64,000 bases of DNA from Paracoccus jeotgali (GTDB lineage Bacteria > Pseudomonadota > Alphaproteobacteria > Rhodobacterales > Rhodobacteraceae). The notes under the pieces are model-generated. The model had not been told where the DNA came from. It saw nothing but the letters and a program-made list of their open reading frames with translations, and did not search any database. Below are positions 8,422 to 15,933 of this stretch, piece after piece; the first letter of the stretch is position 1, and every line of letters begins with the position of its first letter. A program made the position numbers and the translations under genes. The stretch covers positions 1,716,501 through 1,780,500 of the forward strand of contig NZ_CP025583.1 of the NCBI RefSeq assembly GCF_002865605.1, read 5' to 3'.

Positions 8422-9503
8422 GCCGCGCGCGACAGCTGCGGGCCGGGCGCGTCGGCAAAGACCTCGGCGATCAGCCGCAGCGTCTCGGCGGGGCTGGCGG
8501 CGCGGAACAGCCGGTCCTTGCCCGCGGCGCCCGCGACATCGGCATACCAGCCCAGATGCTTGCGGGCGACGCGCAGGCCGGGGTCGGTGCCGTAAAACGA
8601 GATCATGTCCTGATAATGCTCGCCCACCAGATCGGCCAGCGCCGCGCCCTGCGGGATGAGGGGCGCGGGCGTGCCGAAAACCTCATGCGCGATCTGCGCC
8701 AGACGCCAGGGCGCGCCCTGCGCGCCGCGCCCGACCATCACCGCCTCGGCCCCGGATTGCGCCAGCGCCTGCCGGGCGGTCTGACCGTCCACGACGTCGC
8801 CATTGGCGACCAGCAGCGGCCGGCCCGGCAGATCGGCCACCGCGCGGATCGCCGCCCAGTCTGCCCGGCCCTTGTAGAACTGCGCCCGCGTCCGCCCGTG
8901 GACGGTCAGCATTTGCACGCCCGCATCGCGCGCCCGCGCGGCAAGCGTGGCGGCGTTGCGGCTGTCATCGTCCCAGCCCAGCCGCATCTTCAGCGTGACC
9001 GGCAGATCGACCGCCGCCACCACCGCCTCGATCAGCGTCAGCGCGTGGTCGAGGTCGCGCATCAGCGCCGCGCCCGACAGCCCGCCCGTCACCTTCTTGG
9101 CCGGGCAGCCCATGTTGATGTCGATGATTCGCGCGCCCATCCCGGCCACGATCCGCGCCGTTTCGGCCATCGGCTGCGCCTCGCGCCCGGCGATCTGGAC
9201 CGAGACCGGCACCCCCGCCTCGGTCAGCGCCCGCGCCCGGACCGAGGCACGGGGCGAGGGGCGCGAGGTCACCATCTCGGACGAAGCGACCATCTCGCTG
9301 ACCACCAGCCCGGCGCCAAAGCGCGCGACCATGCGCCGGAACGGCAGATCGGTGATGCCCGCCATCGGCGCCAGAAACACCGGCACGCCCAGCGTCTCGG
9401 GCCCGACGGTCAGCCGGGTTGCCTGAGGGATTTTCGGAACTGCCACCACTGTCACCGTCTCGACGTCTTGCGGATTGTTGCGCGGCGGCCCGGCCAGCAA
9501 CAC
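8418..9503 (-). CDS. dusB: tRNA-dihydrouridine synthase DusB (NifR3)
   Basis: FMN-dependent enzyme that reduces specific uridines of tRNA to dihydrouridine. Family motifs are clear: FLAPMAGITDLPFRRM at the flavin site, VSVQIAGREAQPMAE, NMGCPAKKVTGG with the catalytic Cys, LKMRLGWDD, TVHGRTRAQFYKG and ANGDV / VMVGRGAQG phosphate-binding loops. In this family of bacteria dusB (nifR3) heads the ntr gene cluster, as here. The start is uncertain: the frame opens with GTG at 9503 and has other GTG codons near 9450-9455; homology to other DusB proteins becomes evident only from about residue 31 (TVGPETLGVPV). No clean ribosome site decides between them. Confidence 0.93.
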   Translation of the reverse strand: MLLAGPPRNNPQDVETVTVVAVPKIPQATRLTVGPETLGVPVFLAPMAGITDLPFRRMVARFGAGLVVSEMVASSEMVTSRPSPRASVRARALTEAGVPVSVQIAGREAQPMAETARIVAGMGARIIDINMGCPAKKVTGGLSGAALMRDLDHALTLIEAVVAAVDLPVTLKMRLGWDDDSRNAATLAARARDAGVQMLTVHGRTRAQFYKGRADWAAIRAVADLPGRPLLVANGDVVDGQTARQALAQSGAEAVMVGRGAQGAPWRLAQIAHEVFGTPAPLIPQGAALADLVGEHYQDMISFYGTDPGLRVARKHLGWYADVAGAAGKDRLFRAASPAETLRLIAEVFADAPGPQLSRAA

Positions 9504-9646
9504 CGGCCGGATCCCGCCTAAAGGAAATGCCGTGTCGCGCTTGCCGCCTTTGACAGGATTACGCTATGCCAAGGGCCAAGGAAACGGCCAATTGCCGCCC
9601 GACAGGGGCAGGTCGACCACGACAACCGGAACAAGGGAACCGCCCG

Positions 9647-10240
9647 ATGAAATTTCGCCTCGTCTTTGCCCTGCTGCCTCTGGCGCTTGCCGCCTGCGAC
9701 GAACAGGCCATGCAGGACTTCCGTTTCCCCTGGGACAAGCCGCTCGAGGCCGCGCCCCCGGCCGAGCCGGTCGATCCGATGAAGACCCCGCTGGTCACCC
9801 CGGCGGTTTCGCCCCGCGATGTGCCGATCGAGGTCGAGGGCGAGCGCAAGCCCGCCGTCAACGCTGAAACCACGACCCTGAACACCACCGCCTTTGTCGC
9901 ACGCGGAAACGAGCCCTTCTGGCGCGTCGATGTCGCGGGCACAACGGCGAATTATCAGACCCCGGACAACCCGAAGGGCCGCGCCATCTCCGTGCGCCGG
10001 CTGGTCTATGCCAAGGGCGTCGAATATGTGGGCACGCTGAATGGCTCGGCCTTTGCGGTGAACATCCGCGGCGCGGCCTGCGTCGACAGCATGTCGGGCG
10101 AGAAATTCCCGATGACCGCGACCCTGCGCGTCGGCGGCAAAAGCCTGACCGGCTGCGCCTCGCCCGCAGCCGAGGCCAGCGCCACCGCGAGCCCAGCCGC
10201 CAAGCCCGAGGCCAAGCCCGCAGCCGCCGCGCAGGGCTGA
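9647..10240 (+). CDS. Lipoprotein of the COG3650 type
   Basis: A 197-residue exported lipoprotein of unknown function. The ATG at 9647 gives a short signal peptide with lipobox LALAAC (Cys at residue 18). After a Pro-rich linker comes a domain beginning FVARGNEPFWRVDV, which is the start of the COG3650-type domain also found in envelope lipoproteins beside META domains, and containing YVGTLNGSAFAVNIRG and CVDSMSGEKFPMTATL, where the CxDxMSxxxxP pattern is characteristic. The C-terminus is Ala/Pro/Lys-rich and probably disordered. It is divergent from dusB, with 143 bases between the starts. Function is not known for the family. Confidence 0.75.
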   Translation: MKFRLVFALLPLALAACDEQAMQDFRFPWDKPLEAAPPAEPVDPMKTPLVTPAVSPRDVPIEVEGERKPAVNAETTTLNTTAFVARGNEPFWRVDVAGTTANYQTPDNPKGRAISVRRLVYAKGVEYVGTLNGSAFAVNIRGAACVDSMSGEKFPMTATLRVGGKSLTGCASPAAEASATASPAAKPEAKPAAAAQG

Positions 10241-10390
10241 GCGCGCGACCGCGATCTCGCACGCCACGCGCAACGACGCCACAGCGGCGCGGAATCTCGC
10301 CACCGCCCTTTCCTGCGGGATTGGCGCGGCGGCGGGCTGCCCCTATAGTCGCCGCGACTGGCCCATCACCGGCCCATTAAAGGAGCGTCC

Positions 10391-12535
10391 ATGCATCGCC
10401 CCCGCTTTCGACCGTTGCTGCTGACCACGACGGCGCTGCTGACCGCCTCTGTCACCGCGCTTGGGGTGCCGATGACGCTGTCGGCGCAGACGCTGAACAG
10501 CTATGGGATGCCGGGCGCCATCGACACGCCCACCGCCGTCGCCCCCGCCGAGGGGCAGTTTTCCGCCGATGTCAGCTACAGCGATTACGGGCGCCGCGTC
10601 ACCACCAGCTTTCAGGTGCTGCCGCGCCTGACCACGGCGCTGCGCTATTCGCGGATCAAGGGCATCGATCCGAACCGGGACGCGCTGTATGACCGCAGCT
10701 TCGACATCCAGTTCCAGGTGTTCGAGGAATCCGGCTGGCGACCCTCGGTCGCGGTCGGTCTGCGGGATTTTCTGGGCACCGGCATCTATTCCAGCGAATA
10801 TCTGGTCGCGACCAAGCAGGTGACGCCATCGATCCGGGTCTCGGGCGGGATCGGCTGGGGCCGGCTGGCCGGCGCATGGCGGCGCACCGATTACAATGAC
10901 GAGGGCGGCAAGCCCAAGGTCGAGGACTGGTTCAGCGGCCCGGCCCGGCCCTTCGCCTCGATCGAGTGGCAGGCGACGGACAAGCTGTCGGTGCTGGCTG
11001 AGTATTCCAATGACGATTACGAACCCGAATCCGACGCCGACGGGACCGAGCCGCCGGATGGGCGGCTGAATCTGGGCGTGAATTACCGTCTCGGCGACAC
11101 CTATCAGATCGGCGCCTATACCATCGGCGGCGACACCTTTGGCATCCGCGCCAGCGTGGCGCTGAACGCAAGGCAGCCGCAATACCCGTCCGGGCTGGAG
11201 CCCGCGCCCGCGCCGGTGCGTCCCCGCCCCTCGCCCGCCGCCGATCCCGACGGCTGGTCGGGCGCGTGGTCGGCCGATCCGACCGCGCAACCGGCGATCC
11301 AGACCGCGCTGAGCACGGCGCTGGCCAAGGAAGGGCAGGTGCTGGAATCCATGTCGCTCTCGGCCAACCGGGCCGAGATCCGCATCCGCAATACCCGCTA
11401 TCCCATCCAGGCCGAGGCGATCGGCCGGGCCGCCCGCCTGATGACCCGCGCCCTGCCGCCTTCGGTCGAGACCTTCGTCATCACCTCGATGAAAAGCGGG
11501 ATCGCGACCTCTTCGGTGGAGCTGCGGCGCTCGGATGTCGAGGCGCTGGAAAACACCGCCGCCGCGCGCATCGCGCAGCGGGCCAATATCCTCAATGCGC
11601 CGCAATATCCGGGCGATCTGCTGGCCTCGCCGGGGATCTATCCGAAATTCAGCTGGCGGCTGGCGCCTTACGGCGACATCGGCCTGTTCGACCCGGACGA
11701 GCCCTTCCGCTATGAGCTGGGGGCTGAGCTTTCGGGGCGTTACGAGATCCTGCCCGGCCTGATCCTGAAGGGCCGCGTCCGCCAGCGGGTGATCAGCACG
11801 CAGAAGAAAAAGGCCCCCAAGGGCTACACCATCGACGAATATCTGGCGCTCGATTCCGATCAGCGCACGGCCGAGAACAACGGCGTGCCGCGGGTCAGGT
11901 CCGACACCCGCATGTTCGCCGGCAATGGCGGGCCGACGGTGCCGGAACTGACGCTGGCTTGGTATGCCCACCCGACGCCCACCACCTATACGCGGGTGAC
12001 GGCGGGCATGATCGAGCGTGCCTTTGGCGGCGTTTCGGCCGAGGCGCTGTGGAAGCCGGTCGATTCTCGGCTGGCCCTGGGGGCCGAGGTCAACCGCGTC
12101 CGCAAGCGCGACTTCGACAGCGTTCTGGGCTTTCAGGATTACGAGGTCACCACCGGCCATGTCTCGGCCTATTACGATTTCGGCAACGGGATCTGGGGGC
12201 AGGTCGATGTCGGCAAATATCTGGCCGGCGACAAGGGCGCGACGGTCTCGCTCAACCGCGAATTCGCCAATGGCTGGCGGATCGGCGCCTATGCGACCAA
12301 GACCAACCTCAGCGACGAGCAATACGGCGAAGGATCGTTCGACAAGGGCATCACCATGTCGGTGCCGCTGACCTGGGCGCTTGGGACCCCCAGCACGCAG
12401 CGGGTCACCGGCGATCTGCGCTCGCTGTCGCGCGACGGCGGCTCTCGCCTGCGGGTCGATGGGCGGCTCTACGAGACGGTGCGCGAAACCCACAGCGGCA
12501 AGCTGTATGAAGGATGGGGACGGTTCTGGCGATGA
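10391..12535 (+). CDS. yjbH: YjbH-like outer-membrane exopolysaccharide protein
   Basis: A 714-residue exported protein of the YjbH/GfcD family (PF06082), predicted outer-membrane beta-barrels that work in export or surface assembly of an exopolysaccharide. The N-terminus is a signal peptide (to about LSAQT), followed by the family hallmark LNSYGMPGAIDTPTA and VSYSDYGRRVTTSFQVLPRL. Repeated amphipathic strands with Tyr/Arg and GVNYRLGD / YDFGNGIWGQVDVGKYLAGD / GITMSVPLTW are typical. A ribosome site AAAGGAG lies 6 bases before the ATG. The stop overlaps the start of yjbF (ATGA), showing a two-gene operon. The partner genes yjbE and yjbG of the enterobacterial operon are not here. Confidence 0.9.
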   Translation: MHRPRFRPLLLTTTALLTASVTALGVPMTLSAQTLNSYGMPGAIDTPTAVAPAEGQFSADVSYSDYGRRVTTSFQVLPRLTTALRYSRIKGIDPNRDALYDRSFDIQFQVFEESGWRPSVAVGLRDFLGTGIYSSEYLVATKQVTPSIRVSGGIGWGRLAGAWRRTDYNDEGGKPKVEDWFSGPARPFASIEWQATDKLSVLAEYSNDDYEPESDADGTEPPDGRLNLGVNYRLGDTYQIGAYTIGGDTFGIRASVALNARQPQYPSGLEPAPAPVRPRPSPAADPDGWSGAWSADPTAQPAIQTALSTALAKEGQVLESMSLSANRAEIRIRNTRYPIQAEAIGRAARLMTRALPPSVETFVITSMKSGIATSSVELRRSDVEALENTAAARIAQRANILNAPQYPGDLLASPGIYPKFSWRLAPYGDIGLFDPDEPFRYELGAELSGRYEILPGLILKGRVRQRVISTQKKKAPKGYTIDEYLALDSDQRTAENNGVPRVRSDTRMFAGNGGPTVPELTLAWYAHPTPTTYTRVTAGMIERAFGGVSAEALWKPVDSRLALGAEVNRVRKRDFDSVLGFQDYEVTTGHVSAYYDFGNGIWGQVDVGKYLAGDKGATVSLNREFANGWRIGAYATKTNLSDEQYGEGSFDKGITMSVPLTWALGTPSTQRVTGDLRSLSRDGGSRLRVDGRLYETVRETHSGKLYEGWGRFWR

Positions 12536-13233
12536 CAACGGGTCGTATCTGGCAATTCTGCGCGGCCCTGGCCGTTCTTGGCGTGGCGGGCTGCGGCAGC
12601 GACCGGGCCGCGGACGAACCCTCGATCTATGGCGCGCTGAAGGACGCGGCCGCGCCTGCCCTCGCCCGCGCCACCGGCGGCGGCGAGGCCCCGGCCCCGG
12701 CCGCGCCGCCAAACCCCGACCAGATGGCCGCCCGCGCGCTGGCCGCCAATCCCGCGCCGCTGATTCTGGCCGGGCTGGAAAGCAGCGGGGCCACGCAGGT
12801 GATGGCGATGACCGGCGAAAACGCCGGGATGCGCAGCTATATGAGCCCGAACATGCAGGCGCTGATCCTGCGGGGCGGCATCCTGACCGGCACCAAGGGG
12901 CTGGGCCATGACCTGTCGGTTGTCGATGGCGACAGCCCGTCCCTGATCCGCGCCCGCCGGGCCGGTCAGGCGACCCGCATCCACCGCTATATCAGCGGCG
13001 ACGGGGTCGAGCGGCCCTTGCCGATGACCTGCAATGTCACGGTCGGCGGCGCGAAAAGCTTTGCCTTTGCCGGCCGGTCATGGACCGCGACACAGGTCGG
13101 CGAAAGCTGCCGCAGCGGCGCGCTGACGGTCGAGAATTCCTATCTGGTGACAGCGGACGGGCAGATCCCGGTCTCTCGCCAGTGGATCGGCCAGCAGCTC
13201 GGCTATGTCACGCTGCAGACCATCCGGCCCTGA
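12532..13233 (+). CDS. yjbF: YjbF/GfcB-family lipoprotein
   Basis: A 233-residue lipoprotein of the YjbF/GfcB family (group 4 capsule lipoprotein, PF11102), the usual partner of YjbH. The signal peptide ends in LGVAGC (Cys at about residue 21). Family traits are the MRSYMSPNMQALILRGGILTGTKG strand region (the conserved GI-x-x-GTxGLGxDL pattern), RIHRYISGDG and a paired-cysteine region (MTCNVTVGG ... GESCRSGALTVENSY) ending in an all-beta C-terminus. The ATG overlaps the yjbH stop by four bases, so translation is probably coupled. A strong hairpin terminator begins 24 bases after the stop codon. Confidence 0.88.
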   Translation: MTTGRIWQFCAALAVLGVAGCGSDRAADEPSIYGALKDAAAPALARATGGGEAPAPAAPPNPDQMAARALAANPAPLILAGLESSGATQVMAMTGENAGMRSYMSPNMQALILRGGILTGTKGLGHDLSVVDGDSPSLIRARRAGQATRIHRYISGDGVERPLPMTCNVTVGGAKSFAFAGRSWTATQVGESCRSGALTVENSYLVTADGQIPVSRQWIGQQLGYVTLQTIRP

Positions 13234-13256
13234 GCGGCCTTCGCGATCTGACTGGA

Positions 13257-13286
13257 ACGCCCGGCGCATCCCGCCGGGCGTTTTTT
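13257..13286 (+). terminator. Intrinsic terminator of yjbH-yjbF
   Basis: ACGCCCGGCG (13257-13266) and CGCCGGGCGT (13272-13281) form a perfect 10-bp stem with loop CATCC, followed by a run of T from 13281. This is a textbook Rho-independent terminator placed 24 bases after the yjbF stop. Confidence 0.9.
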
Positions 13287-13315
13287 CATGCCGCGTTGCG
13301 CTGGCGAAAGTCAGA

Positions 13316-13348
13316 AACGAAAAAGGGCCGGCGCAAGCGCCAGCCCTT
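13316..13348 (-). terminator. Intrinsic terminator of the small Asp-tailed gene
   Basis: AAGGGC/GCCCTT and GGCGC/GCGCC arms (13323-13348, one mismatch, tight turn) form a hairpin; read on the minus strand it is followed by TTTTCGTTTC. It lies about 20 bases after the stop codon of the minus-strand gene 13369-13578. Confidence 0.8.
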
Positions 13349-13368
13349 CGGAAAATATCCTGTAAGGA

Positions 13369-13578
13369 TCAATCCGAATCGTCGTCGTCCGAAGCGACTG
13401 CGGCGATGACGCCCAGCAGCAGCAGGGCCGGAACAACCAGGCCTGCGTTCGAGGTTGCGGGCTGGCCGGCGTCGACGACGACGGGCTCAACTTCCACAAC
13501 GGGGGCGACGTAGCCACCGGCCAGAGCCGACGATGCGGTCAGGGCCAGAGCGGCGGCGAAGGTAGCAAATTTGGTCAT
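13369..13578 (-). CDS. Small exported protein with Asp-rich C-terminus
   Basis: A 69-residue protein from the ATG at 13578 (another ATG two codons upstream at 13584). It has a clear Sec signal peptide cut after SSALA, a short Val/Glu/Pro-rich mature stretch (GGYVAPVVEVEPVVVDAGQP), one hydrophobic segment (LVVPALLLLGVIAAVAS) and the charged end DDDDSD. Small proteins of this architecture are common in Rhodobacteraceae but have no assigned role. It has its own terminator and a 190-base upstream region that includes TTGA-N7-TTAAC at 13656-13671, a one-mismatch version of a CtrA site. I infer an inner-membrane or periplasmic protein; function unknown. Confidence 0.8.
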   Translation of the reverse strand: MTKFATFAAALALTASSALAGGYVAPVVEVEPVVVDAGQPATSNAGLVVPALLLLGVIAAVASDDDDSD

Positions 13579-13740
13579 GATCATGCTCCGTTTGGTCTTG
13601 TGAAGGCTACTGTTTCCAGCAGCATCGTCGCGACAGTCTCACAATCGGCGAGGCTTTGAAAGCGGGTTAACTGTCCCTGCCAAGCTGGTTTGCCCCGACT
13701 GTTGCATATTTCACAACACCCTGTTTGGTGCAGAGTTCCT

Positions 13741-13761
13741 CCCCACACAGGGCGTGCGGGG
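13741..13761 (-). terminator. Possible terminator hairpin after znuB
   Basis: On the minus strand CCCCGCAC and GTGTGGGG (with one G-U pair) form an 8-bp stem around GCCCT, about 14 bases after the znuB stop. There is no T-run, so this is only a candidate. Confidence 0.4.
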
Positions 13762-13774
13762 TAAAACGTGACAT

Positions 13775-14587
13775 TTATGCCAGCCCCCGCCGAAACGGCA
13801 GCATGACCAGAAAAATCGCTGCCGCCGCCGCGATGATCGACGGCCCGGCCGGGCTGTCGGCAAACAGGCTCGCCCCCAGACCGACGCCCACGGACAGCAC
13901 ACCGACCAGTGTCGCGATCAGCGCCATCTGTTCCGGGCTGCGGGCGAAACCACGGGCGGAAGCGGCCGGAATGACCAGCAGCGCCGAGACCAGCAGCGCC
14001 CCCACGACGCGAATCGAGACCGCGACGATGATCGCCATGGCCAGCGTCAGCAGCAGCCGCTCGGTCGCCGGACGGATGCCGGCGGCCATGGCGAGCTCCT
14101 CGTTCACCGTCGCCGTCACCATCGCCTGCCAGCGCCAGGCCAGCACGACCAGCACCACCGCCGCCCCGCCCCAGACCCACAGCAGATCGACCGGCCGGAC
14201 CAGCAGGATATCGCCGAAAAGCCAGGCGTTGAGATCGCCGCGCAGCCCCGGCACGAAACTTGCCGCCACCAGCCCGGCGGCCAGCGCGCCATGCGCCAGC
14301 ACCCCCAGCGCGGTGTCCACCGCCTCGCCCCGCCCGGCCAGATGCGCGACCAGCCAGCCCATCGCCAGCGCCACGCCCAGCGTGCCCAGATAGACCGGCC
14401 CGCCCAGCGACAGGCTCAGCGCGACGCCCAAGATCGCGGCATGGGCGGTCGCGTCGCCGAAGTAGGCCATGCGCCGCCAGACCACGAAACAGCCCAGCGG
14501 CCCGGTCGCCAGCACCACCGCCAGCCCGGCCAGCGCCGCGCGGATCAGGTAATCGTCAAGGAGCAGAGTCACAGGCGTCCCCGTCAT
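13775..14587 (-). CDS. znuB: Zinc ABC transporter permease ZnuB
   Basis: Inner-membrane permease of the high-affinity zinc importer ZnuABC, about 270 residues with roughly eight hydrophobic segments. Family sequence includes FVVWRRMAYFGDATAHAAIL near the N-terminus, the cytoplasmic coupling region NEELAMAAGIRPATERLLL, and VGALLVSALLVIPAASAR. The start is uncertain: ATG at 14593, ATG at 14587 and GTG at 14572 are all in frame and all lie inside the 3' end of znuC; homologous ZnuB proteins begin close to LLDDYLIRAAL, which favours 14587 or 14572. The overlap implies translational coupling in a zur-znuC-znuB operon, expected to be repressed by Zur when zinc is plentiful. Confidence 0.92.
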   Translation of the reverse strand: MTGTPVTLLLDDYLIRAALAGLAVVLATGPLGCFVVWRRMAYFGDATAHAAILGVALSLSLGGPVYLGTLGVALAMGWLVAHLAGRGEAVDTALGVLAHGALAAGLVAASFVPGLRGDLNAWLFGDILLVRPVDLLWVWGGAAVVLVVLAWRWQAMVTATVNEELAMAAGIRPATERLLLTLAMAIIVAVSIRVVGALLVSALLVIPAASARGFARSPEQMALIATLVGVLSVGVGLGASLFADSPAGPSIIAAAAAIFLVMLPFRRGLA

Positions 14588-15386
14588 GGTCATGGCTGCA
14601 CCCGCCCTGCAGCGCGGGCTCGCCCAGCCCGTCATGGGCGTGGTCGTGGTCGTGGCGATACAGCGCCAGAGTCTGCGCGGAATCGGCACCGAACAGCGCC
14701 TGATATTCTGGTGCGGCACTGACCGCCTGCGGCGTGCCGTGGCAGCAGACATGCCCGTTCAGGCAGATGACGTGATCCGAGGCCCGCATGACGACCAGCA
14801 GATCATGGCTGACCAGCAGCACCGCCGCGCCGGTTTCCTGCCGGATCTCTTCGATCAGGCGATAGAAGGCGACGATGCCGGGCTGGTCCAGCCCCTGCGT
14901 CGGCTCGTCCAGCACCAGAAGCTGCGGCCGGTTCAGCAGCGCCCGCGCCAGCAGGACGCGCTGGAACTGCCCGCCGGACAGCCGCCCGATCTGGCGCGCC
15001 CCCAGCCCCTCGACCCCGGTCCGGGCCAGCGCCTCTGGCGCCTCGGCATCGGTGACGCGGCGGGGCAGCGACAGAAAGCGGCGCACCGTCATCGGGATGC
15101 GGTGATCGACATGCACGCGCTGCGGAACATAGCCGATGCGCAGCCCCGGCTGGCGCCACAGCCTGCCCGCGCTCAGCGCGACATGGCCCAGCAGGGCGCG
15201 GACCAGCGTCGATTTGCCCGATCCGTTCGGGCCGACCACGGTGACGATACGGGCGGGCGAAATGGACAGATCGACATCGCGCAGCGCCGGGCGGTCGGCG
15301 CCCGGCAGCCGCACGCCCAGCCCCTCGGCGACGATCAGCGGCGCGGGGTCGTTCGTTTGCGGGGGCAGAATCTCGGCCGCCGTCAT
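14556..15386 (-). CDS. znuC: Zinc ABC transporter ATP-binding protein ZnuC
   Basis: The 276-residue ATPase of the ZnuABC importer. Walker A GPNGSGKST, Q-loop region GYVPQR, signature LSGGQFQRVLLARAL, Walker B LLVLDEPTQGLD and switch His in LLVSHDLLVV are all intact. The C-terminus carries a His/Asp-rich tail (about residues 244-276) with RHDHDHAHDG and GGCSHDHDGDAC, well suited to bind zinc on the cytoplasmic side. The ATG overlaps the zur stop by four bases (ATGA), and the 3' end overlaps the start of znuB. Regulation is presumably through the Zur-type site at the start of zur. Confidence 0.95.
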   Translation of the reverse strand: MTAAEILPPQTNDPAPLIVAEGLGVRLPGADRPALRDVDLSISPARIVTVVGPNGSGKSTLVRALLGHVALSAGRLWRQPGLRIGYVPQRVHVDHRIPMTVRRFLSLPRRVTDAEAPEALARTGVEGLGARQIGRLSGGQFQRVLLARALLNRPQLLVLDEPTQGLDQPGIVAFYRLIEEIRQETGAAVLLVSHDLLVVMRASDHVICLNGHVCCHGTPQAVSAAPEYQALFGADSAQTLALYRHDHDHAHDGLGEPALQGGCSHDHDGDACDSAP

Positions 15387-15871
15387 GCCGCCTCGCTGCA
15401 GGCGGCGCAGAGGCCGAGGGCCTCGATGGTGGTGCGCTCGACGGTGAAGCCGGCGCTGGCGGTGTCGGCTTCCAGCGCGGCGCGCAGGCTGGTCGCGTCC
15501 AGCTCTGCCACGGTCTGGCACAGGCGGCAGATCAGGAAGGCCGGCGCATGTCCGCCCGCGCAAGAGGACTGGCAGGCGGTAAAGGCGTTCAGCCGCTGGA
15601 CCCGGTGCGCGAACCCGTTCTGCACCAGAAAATCCAGCGCCCGATAGGCGACGGGGGGCTGCTTGCCCAAACCCTCGACGGCGAGCCTGTCCAGCACCTC
15701 GTAGGCGCCCATCGCGCGGTGCTGTTCCAGCAGGATTTCCAGCACCCGACGCCGCACCGGGGTCAGCCGCAAGCCGCGATCGCGGGCGACACCCTCGGCC
15801 CGCGACAGCGCGGCATCGGCGCAAAGCGCGTGGTCATGCTGCTCGAATGCGGTCATGTTATCCTGTAACAT
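15383..15871 (-). CDS. zur: Zinc uptake regulator Zur (Fur family)
   Basis: A 162-residue Fur-family repressor. The N-terminal winged helix includes RGLRLTPVRRRVLEILLE and AYRALDFLVQNGFAHRV; the C-terminal metal/dimer domain has CQSSCAGGHAPAFLICRLCQ and CAAC, giving the two CxxC pairs of the structural zinc site. Location at the head of znuC-znuB and opposite znuA identifies it as Zur rather than Fur. ATG at 15871 and ATG at 15856 (MTAFEQHD) are both possible; the 17-base palindrome ATGTTA-N5-TAACAT spans exactly this interval, so the protein probably represses its own operon and znuA. Confidence 0.93.
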   Translation of the reverse strand: MLQDNMTAFEQHDHALCADAALSRAEGVARDRGLRLTPVRRRVLEILLEQHRAMGAYEVLDRLAVEGLGKQPPVAYRALDFLVQNGFAHRVQRLNAFTACQSSCAGGHAPAFLICRLCQTVAELDATSLRAALEADTASAGFTVERTTIEALGLCAACSEAA

Positions 15872-15874
15872 TTC
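15852..15874. promoter_or_regulatory. Zur-type operator at the start of zur
   Basis: ATGTTA (15855-15860) and TAACAT (15866-15871) form a perfect inverted repeat around TCCTG, and the right side continues TTTC. This agrees well with the known enterobacterial Zur consensus (arms AAATGTTA and TAACATTT). It overlaps the first codons of zur and lies about 60 bases upstream of the znuA start, so one bound dimer could control both transcripts. Confidence 0.8.
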
Positions 15875-15882
15875 GGTTGACT

Positions 15883-15897
15883 TGTTATCTTATCACC
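15883..15897. promoter_or_regulatory. Second, weaker Zur-like site in the zur-znuA gap
   Basis: TGTTATCTTATCACC resembles the Zur core TGTTATANTATAACA with three differences. It lies 12 bases from the perfect site and 36 bases upstream of the znuA ATG, where a second dimer could bind cooperatively. Confidence 0.5.
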
Positions 15898-15933
15898 TAG
15901 AGCTTGTCCGCCTGTTTCACAAGGAAAGATCCG

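Noticed and set aside
10343..12712. A 789-codon open frame antisense to yjbH
   Set aside because: Same shadow effect; yjbH on the other strand has signal peptide, ribosome site and family motifs.
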